A stretch of DNA of 39,194 bases from Caulobacter sp. 32-67-35 (GTDB lineage Bacteria > Pseudomonadota > Alphaproteobacteria > Caulobacterales > Caulobacteraceae): the NCBI GenBank assembly GCA_002280875.1, contig NCEV01000028.1, forward strand, positions 1 to 39,194. Reading direction: 5' to 3'. Positions 34,562-39,194 of the stretch are shown piece after piece. Made by a program: the position numbers and the translations under genes. The notes below the pieces were generated by a model, which saw only the letters and a program-made list of their open reading frames with translations, did no database searches and was not told the origin of the DNA. The stretch's first letter is position 1, and each line of letters opens with the position of its first letter.

Positions 34562-35695
34562 TCAGCCCGTAGCGGCGTGGCTTTGCCGCGCCAGGCGATC
34601 CATGCGTTCCAGCAGGTAGTCGGAGTCCTCGCGCGAGATCGACTGCGGCGAGGTCAGGAAACGCTGGATCATGTGCTCCTGGAAGCGCTCGCGATCCTGG
34701 GTGCGGCCGTCAAATTCCATGGCGTGGAAGGCGTCGACCCCCGCGCGGAAGGCCGCATAGAGACGCGACGGCAGGCCCGCGCGCTCGCAGATCGCCTTCA
34801 GGCCCAGCTGGCCGGCGTCGTGGATCATCAGCCAGGTGCGATGATGCGGCACCCCCGCCAGTTCGGCGACAGCCCATTCGAAGAAGGTCATGTGGCCGTG
34901 GGCCAGGGCGCGCAGCAACAGCGATGGCGTCAGACGTTGCACCCGGTTGAGGTGCTGAACAAAGGCCTTGGGGTCCACCGCGCGGCCGGCCTGGTCGACC
35001 AGGTCGATGGTCGCGCGCTCCTTGGCGCCGACTACCAGTTCCAGCACCCGCTCGGGCGATAGGGCATGGTGGCTGAGGATGTGATCGCGCAGCTGGTCGC
35101 CGACCATGTCGATCAGGCGCTCACTGACCGCCAGCGGCAGGGCCGAGCGATAGGCTACCGCCTGCAGCACCTGCTCGGACTTGGAGAACCGGTCCAGCGC
35201 CTTCTGCAGCGCCATATCGGAGAAGCGGGCGTTGTCGTTCGCGCAGATGACCGCCACGGCCTCTTCGGTGCCCGACTCGACCAGAACCGAGGTCACGCGC
35301 GTCGACAGCTTGGGCCGCTTGGCTACGGCCATCTGACGGGCGGCGCCGCCCATGCGGACGATCTCGGCCAGATCATTGTCGCTGAAGACCGGCGAGAAGG
35401 TGATGATCGGCAGCGAGATGCTCTCGACATCCCGCGCCAGACGGTTGGCGACGTCCGGCGGCAGGCTGGGCGAGTTCTTCAGCGTCACGGCCATGGCCCG
35501 ACGCACCAGCTCGGCGGCGTCCGTCGCCATCACCCGCAGAATGTCGTGAGCGATCTGGCGCTCGTCATCGGCCAGGTCGGCGCGGTCGATGGTGCGGCAC
35601 AGCTTATGGGCAGCGAGCGCGCGCTCGTCAGCCGTGGCGCCCTTCACGAGCATCCGGATATCGTTGTCGGTCAGTGCCGCGCGGGTGGTGGCCAT
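34562..35695 (-). CDS. DUF2336 domain protein
   Basis: The 377-residue protein is mostly helical and fits DUF2336, a HEAT-like family of alphaproteobacteria: residues 14-130 and 135-260 hold repeated alpha-hairpins (ADERALAAHKLCRTIDRADL, then LRVMATDAAELVRRAMAVTL, VANRLARDVESISLPIITFSPVFSD). The SPVFSD segment is characteristic. No signal peptide or catalytic motif is seen. Its function is unknown; family members are often next to sensory kinases. It is divergent from a hybrid kinase gene, with 150 bases between the starts. Confidence 0.85.
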   Translation of the reverse strand: MATTRAALTDNDIRMLVKGATADERALAAHKLCRTIDRADLADDERQIAHDILRVMATDAAELVRRAMAVTLKNSPSLPPDVANRLARDVESISLPIITFSPVFSDNDLAEIVRMGGAARQMAVAKRPKLSTRVTSVLVESGTEEAVAVICANDNARFSDMALQKALDRFSKSEQVLQAVAYRSALPLAVSERLIDMVGDQLRDHILSHHALSPERVLELVVGAKERATIDLVDQAGRAVDPKAFVQHLNRVQRLTPSLLLRALAHGHMTFFEWAVAELAGVPHHRTWLMIHDAGQLGLKAICERAGLPSRLYAAFRAGVDAFHAMEFDGRTQDRERFQEHMIQRFLTSPQSISREDSDYLLERMDRLARQSHAATG

Positions 35696-35750
35696 GGAAG
35701 GTTCGCCGAACCAGAGGGATGCAGATCAGCTCTACCATGTCCTGTTAGGC

Positions 35751-35767
35751 TTAATGATTGTTTGAAC
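35751..35767. promoter_or_regulatory. CtrA-like box between the DUF2336 and kinase genes
   Basis: TTAA-TGATTGT-TTGAAC differs from TTAA-N7-TTAAC by one base. A second half-site-like TTAACGAT follows at 35781. The boxes lie between the divergent starts, about 56 bases from the DUF2336 start and 79 from the kinase start. Cell-cycle control is plausible but unproven. Confidence 0.35.
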
Positions 35768-35845
35768 TGAAACCTGTGGATTAACGATGCCCCGTAACCA
35801 GCCGCAAACCGTGATCGCCTAGGCTCCGCGCTCAACAGCCGAGGA

Positions 35846-37654
35846 ATGCGATCCTTGTTCGCCGAGCGCCGCCCTTCTGATCCCTCGACGCGCGGCGCAA
35901 ACCTCGCCATGGCGCTTGACGCCCAAACCGCGCTGTTGCCTTACGCGCTTGGGGTTTTCGCGATCAGCCTGCCCATTTTCACCTGGGTCGGATCGTTCGC
36001 CGACGACGCCTTCTGGATGCTTTCCAGCTTCGTCGTTTTCGCCATCAACTGGGGCGCCTTCTATGCGGCGGTCAGCTGGCTGCGCGGCGAAGGGTCGCAA
36101 GATCTTAAACGTCGGGCTCGCGTGCAGCTCCTGGGCGGCCTGCTCTGGGCCGTAGCCGTGATCCAGCTGTCGGCCTTCGCCAACGCCGCCGGCCCGGTCC
36201 GGGAGACATTGCTTCTGCTGGCCACGGCTGCAGCGGTGCTGTGCATTTTCTTTTCCTCGACATCGCTTCCAGCCCTGCTCCTGACCGCGCCTGTCGCCGC
36301 CGTCGGCCCCTTGGTCGCCCTGTTCTCGCAGCCCGAAAGCCGCCATGCCGGCGTCATGGCCTGGGGCGCCATCGCCTTGACCCTGGCCATGGCGCTGGTC
36401 CTGAACCGCATGATCCGCCGGCAGCATGCGCTGGCCGAGGCGCACGAGCGCCTGATCCAAGAACGCCTCGCCGTCCTCGACGCCGCGGAACGCACGGCGC
36501 GCTCCAAGTCCGACATCGTCGCCACCCTGAGCCACGAAATCCGCAATGGCTTGACCGGCGTAACCCACGTCCTGGCCGCCGCCGCAGGCAAGGGCGGCCG
36601 CGCCGCCCCGTCGCGCGAACAGCTGAACGCCGCCCTCGACGCCGCCCAGGACCTGATCGCGGTGTTGAACGCGACCCTCGACTCCGAGACCGCCGAGTCC
36701 GGTCGCCTGGCTGTCGAGGCCCTGCCCTTCGAGCCGGTCCGTCTGCTGCGGGACCTGGCCCTGCTGGAACGTCCCCACGCCCTGGCCAAGGGCCTGGAAC
36801 TGGCTGTCCATGTCGATCCGCTCCTGGATCGCCGCACGCGCGGCGCGGTTCTGGCCGACGCCATGCGGACACGTCAGATCATCGCCAACTTGCTGGGCAA
36901 TGCCGTCAAGTACACCGTAAGGGGCCGCATCGAGGTTCGCATCGAGCTGCGCGGCGACGTGGTAGCCATAGAGGTCGCCGATACCGGTCCTGGCCTCACG
37001 TCCGAGGAACTGGAACACGCGTTCGAGCCCTTCCGCCGTGTCGAGCGCACCGGCGCGGGGGTCAATGGCGCAGGCCTTGGCCTGTCCCTGTCGCGTCAGC
37101 TGGCCCGCCTGATGGGCGGCGCCCTTGACGCCCGCAGCGCCGTCGGCGTCGGCAGCTGCTTCACCCTTACCCTGCCCTTTGACCAGACCCTGACCTGCAT
37201 AACCGAAACCGCCGAAGAGGCTGCTCAGGCCGCCGAAGCCCCCGGCGCGCCCCGTAGCCTGCGCGTGTTGATCGCCGAGGACGACGCGTTGAACGCCGCC
37301 ATGCTGCGCGCGATTCTCGAGCAGCTGGGCCACCAGGTGGTCCACGCCCAGAACGGCCAGCGGGCCGCTGACCTCGCCCGGATCGCCGAATTCGACCTGC
37401 TGATGCTGGACGGCCGCATGCCGGTGCTCGACGGTCCGGGCGCCGCGGCCGCCGTCCGCGCCCTGGATGGCAAGAACCGCGACATGCCGATCATCGCCGT
37501 GATCGACGGCGACGCTGACGAGGCTCGCGACTGCATGGACGCCGGCGCCGACATCGTCCTGCGCAAGCCGGTCTCCGTGGCCGGCGTCGCCCGCGCGGTC
37601 GCCGACGCCTCGGCGTTGGAGCGCTTGACCGTGGCCGGGCGAGCCGCCGCCTGA
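35846..37654 (+). CDS. hybrid histidine kinase with membrane sensor
   Basis: The 602-residue protein has about six membrane helices (residues 30-50, 57-78, 93-112, 119-136, 140-160, 170-187), then a short coiled linker, a HisKA domain with phospho-acceptor His230 (SHEIRNGLTG), a HATPase_c domain (NLLGNAVKYT, ADTGPGL, GAGLGLSLS) and a C-terminal receiver (AEDD, phospho-aspartate Asp522 in MLDGRMPVLDG, Lys574 in LRKPVS). In the receiver the usual switch Thr/Ser (PIIALTA) is replaced: the text reads PIIAVIDGD. No downstream partner is encoded nearby. The ATG has GAGGA directly before it with no spacer; a downstream start such as TTG at 35855 or ATG at 35909 is possible. Confidence 0.9.
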   Translation: MRSLFAERRPSDPSTRGANLAMALDAQTALLPYALGVFAISLPIFTWVGSFADDAFWMLSSFVVFAINWGAFYAAVSWLRGEGSQDLKRRARVQLLGGLLWAVAVIQLSAFANAAGPVRETLLLLATAAAVLCIFFSSTSLPALLLTAPVAAVGPLVALFSQPESRHAGVMAWGAIALTLAMALVLNRMIRRQHALAEAHERLIQERLAVLDAAERTARSKSDIVATLSHEIRNGLTGVTHVLAAAAGKGGRAAPSREQLNAALDAAQDLIAVLNATLDSETAESGRLAVEALPFEPVRLLRDLALLERPHALAKGLELAVHVDPLLDRRTRGAVLADAMRTRQIIANLLGNAVKYTVRGRIEVRIELRGDVVAIEVADTGPGLTSEELEHAFEPFRRVERTGAGVNGAGLGLSLSRQLARLMGGALDARSAVGVGSCFTLTLPFDQTLTCITETAEEAAQAAEAPGAPRSLRVLIAEDDALNAAMLRAILEQLGHQVVHAQNGQRAADLARIAEFDLLMLDGRMPVLDGPGAAAAVRALDGKNRDMPIIAVIDGDADEARDCMDAGADIVLRKPVSVAGVARAVADASALERLTVAGRAAA

Positions 37655-37884
37655 AGGCTTCAAGATTTGACAAGGCGGCCCGACAGGTGGATCAATGATC
37701 CCCATGTTCGTGCGATCGACATTCCGGCGTTTTCGCCACCACGGCGGTAGCCTGCAAGCAGGCCTCTAGCCCCGGACAATCCGCGCCGACGGCGCAGGGG
37801 TTCGGGGCGACACTTCCATCTCATTTACATTGATGCCTGCCGGTCAAACGGCGCGTCTTTTCATGTCAAATCCAGGAGTCCTCC
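37655..37884. other. 230-base intergenic region rich in inverted repeats
   Basis: No gene is seen. The region holds GGATC-aat-GATCC, GGCG-TTTT-CGCC (about 37722), GCCTGC-AA-GCAGGC (about 37750-37763) and a nested structure at 37770-37807, where CCCCG pairs with CGGGG outside GCGCCG-A-CGGCGC. These may be the kinase terminator and a structured leader or small RNA ahead of the rnk-like gene. No family is recognised. Confidence 0.35.
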
Positions 37885-38304
37885 ATGCCTTTACCGGCAG
37901 AAGCTTTCGCGCGCCCGCACATTATCATCGCTGATACTGAAGCCGAACAGCTTTCGGCCCTCGCCCTGCAAATGGAGCATGCCGCGCCCCTCGCCGCCGG
38001 CCTGCTGCTCGAGGAGATCGACCGTGCAGAAATCCGGCCCGACGGCGACATGCCCGACAATGTCGTCCGCATGCGATCCATCGTTCAGTTCGAGGACGAC
38101 GCCCACGGCGCCAGACGCACGGTCTTGCTGGTCTATCCCTCGGAGGCCGACATCGCCGCAGGCAAGATCTCGGTCCTGACGCCGGTGGGCGCGGGATTGA
38201 TCGGCCTGTCCACCGACCAGGAGATCCAGTGGCCCGACCGCGATGGCCATGAGCGGGCCCTGCGGATCCTGAAGGTCAGGCAGCCCGCCCGCCTGGCGTT
38301 CTGA
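37885..38304 (+). CDS. Rnk-type (GreA/GreB C-terminal domain) nucleoside diphosphate kinase regulator
   Basis: The 139-residue protein has a short helical N-terminus (about 10-52) and the GreA/GreB C-terminal FKBP-like domain: VVRMRSIVQFEDD, TVLLVYPSEADIAAGKISVLTPVGAGLIGL and IQWPDRDGHERALRILKV. It matches the Rnk family of RNA polymerase-binding proteins, which lack the long coiled-coil finger of GreA. GGAG lies 6 bases upstream of the ATG. The gene stands alone after a structured intergenic stretch. Confidence 0.87.
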   Translation: MPLPAEAFARPHIIIADTEAEQLSALALQMEHAAPLAAGLLLEEIDRAEIRPDGDMPDNVVRMRSIVQFEDDAHGARRTVLLVYPSEADIAAGKISVLTPVGAGLIGLSTDQEIQWPDRDGHERALRILKVRQPARLAF

Positions 38305-38385
38305 GGGCTGCCGTTGGGTAAGCCTTCCCACCTTCGCGTCCCTCGCCCACACTCGTCGCAACGACAAGAAAAGCGGGAGGATGCG

Positions 38386-39194
38386 ATGCTGGAAGGACTC
38401 CGGGTCATCGAGCTGGCCACCTATATCGCCGCGCCCGGCGCGGCGGGGATCATGGCCGACTGGGGCGCCGATGTGATCAAGGTGGAGTCGCCCGAGGGCG
38501 ACCCGATGCGGCGCTTTTTCGACACCATCGCCTCACAGCAGGACGCCAATCCCGTCTTCGAGCTCGACAATCGGGGCAAGCGCGCCGTGGTGCTTGATAT
38601 CCGCTCTGATACCGGCCGCGAGGCGATGAAGGCCCTGGTCGCGACCGCCGACGTGTTCCTGACCAATGTCCGCCCCGGCGCCCTGGCGCGGGCGGGCCTG
38701 GATCACGAAGCGCTGAAGGCGGTCAATCCCCGCCTGATCTATTGCAGCCTCACAGGCTATGGTCTTGAGGGTCCGGACGCGGACAAGGCCGGCATGGATG
38801 TCGCCGCCTTCTGGTCACGGGCTGGCGTCGGATCGATCACCGCCCCGAAGGGCGCAGAGCCCTTTCCGATCCGCACCGGCATGGGCGACCACGTGACCTC
38901 TCTGGCCACGGTGTCGGCGATCCTGGCGGCCGTATTCGAGCGCCAGACCACAGGCGTGGGCCGCTTGGTCGAGACCTCGCTGCTGCGCGCCGGCGTCTAC
39001 GCCATCGGCTCGGACATGGCGATCCAGCTGCGATTCGGGAAACTGGCCTCGACGCGCGGACGGCGCGAGGCGATCCAGCCGCTCGCCAACTTCTTCAAGA
39101 CCCGCGACGGGCGCTGGATCTGCCTGTTGCCCCGACAAGGCGCGACGGATTGGGCCCGGATCGCGGAAGCGGCCGGCAGGCCCGAACTGGTCGA
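38386..39194 (+). CDS. class III CoA-transferase (CaiB/BaiF family), cut by window end
   Basis: The start is the ATG at 38386, after GGGAGG with a 5-base spacer. The first 269 residues are open to the window edge. They begin with the family hallmark LEGLRVIELATYIAAPGAAGIMADWGADVIKVE and include ANPVFELDNRGKRAVVLDI and the acyl-carrier aspartate in AGMDVAAFWSRAG. Such enzymes move CoA between carboxylic acids through a glutamyl- or aspartyl-linked intermediate. Substrates vary widely, so none is named. The gene likely continues to about 390-400 residues beyond the window. Confidence 0.9.
   Translation, partial: MLEGLRVIELATYIAAPGAAGIMADWGADVIKVESPEGDPMRRFFDTIASQQDANPVFELDNRGKRAVVLDIRSDTGREAMKALVATADVFLTNVRPGALARAGLDHEALKAVNPRLIYCSLTGYGLEGPDADKAGMDVAAFWSRAGVGSITAPKGAEPFPIRTGMGDHVTSLATVSAILAAVFERQTTGVGRLVETSLLRAGVYAIGSDMAIQLRFGKLASTRGRREAIQPLANFFKTRDGRWICLLPRQGATDWARIAEAAGRPELV

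Noticed and set aside
1-39194. Prophage, insertion sequence, CRISPR or known defence system
   Set aside because: I found no transposase, integrase, Cas, toxin-antitoxin pair or phage structural gene; all genes are chromosomal housekeeping or metabolic types, and the short inverted repeats are REP-like rather than terminal repeats.

Overview
The window is about 39 kb of GC-rich alphaproteobacterial chromosome, and Caulobacter or a close relative in the Caulobacteraceae is the best guess. The evidence is gene content and style: class II DAHP synthase, FATP-like acyl-CoA ligase, a globin-coupled soluble chemoreceptor, DUF2336 next to a hybrid histidine kinase, a STAS-fused MlaE-type permease, many ATGA start/stop overlaps, and an intergenic repeat of the AGAGCATTTT...AAAATGCTCT type. 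No 16S gene is present, so the genus call is inference. I see no prophage, transposase, CRISPR array or recognisable defence island.

Layout. Positions 1-5600 hold a CAT-anticodon tRNA, a SIMPL protein, panD with a small lipoprotein, an exported protein plus M23 peptidase pair, a REP-like repeat that abuts a truncated alpha/beta hydrolase, and a wHTH regulator with its membrane partner. Positions 5600-16600 are mostly housekeeping genes, largely on the minus strand: FATP-like ligase, a periplasmic-type aspartyl protease whose Shine-Dalgarno lies inside a hairpin, class II DAHP synthase, an O-antigen-ligase-like protein coupled to glutathione reductase, and rpiA-glmU. Divergent from glmU are gph, tRNA-Val(CAC) and a dienelactone-hydrolase-like protein.

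Positions 17100-23400 form a plant-polysaccharide block: an ExuT-like MFS transporter behind two GntR-type palindromes, a GH43 beta-xylosidase, an SGNH esterase, a polysaccharide deacetylase and a true formylglycine-generating enzyme. It is followed by a WYL regulator with its own palindrome, a secreted esterase behind a LacI-type palindrome, a SpoU rRNA/tRNA methyltransferase, a second MFS transporter and a divergent LacI-family regulator that is frameshifted.

Positions 28500-39200 hold the globin-coupled chemoreceptor, an MCE/Mla lipid-transport operon (permease, ATPase, MCE protein, lipoprotein) whose permease has lost its central conserved segment and its frame, a NUDT19-like NUDIX hydrolase, DUF2336, a hybrid kinase, an Rnk/GreA-type protein and the start of a class III CoA-transferase.

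No wholly new multi-gene system is evident. The most notable signals are the broken mlaE-type gene, whose frameshift joins it in one open frame to the downstream ATPase, the broken lacI-type gene, the Shine-Dalgarno-sequestering hairpin, and the operator-like palindromes around the carbohydrate genes. Several genes with internal deletions in one window could mean gene decay or consensus/assembly error. This cannot be settled from the sequence alone.
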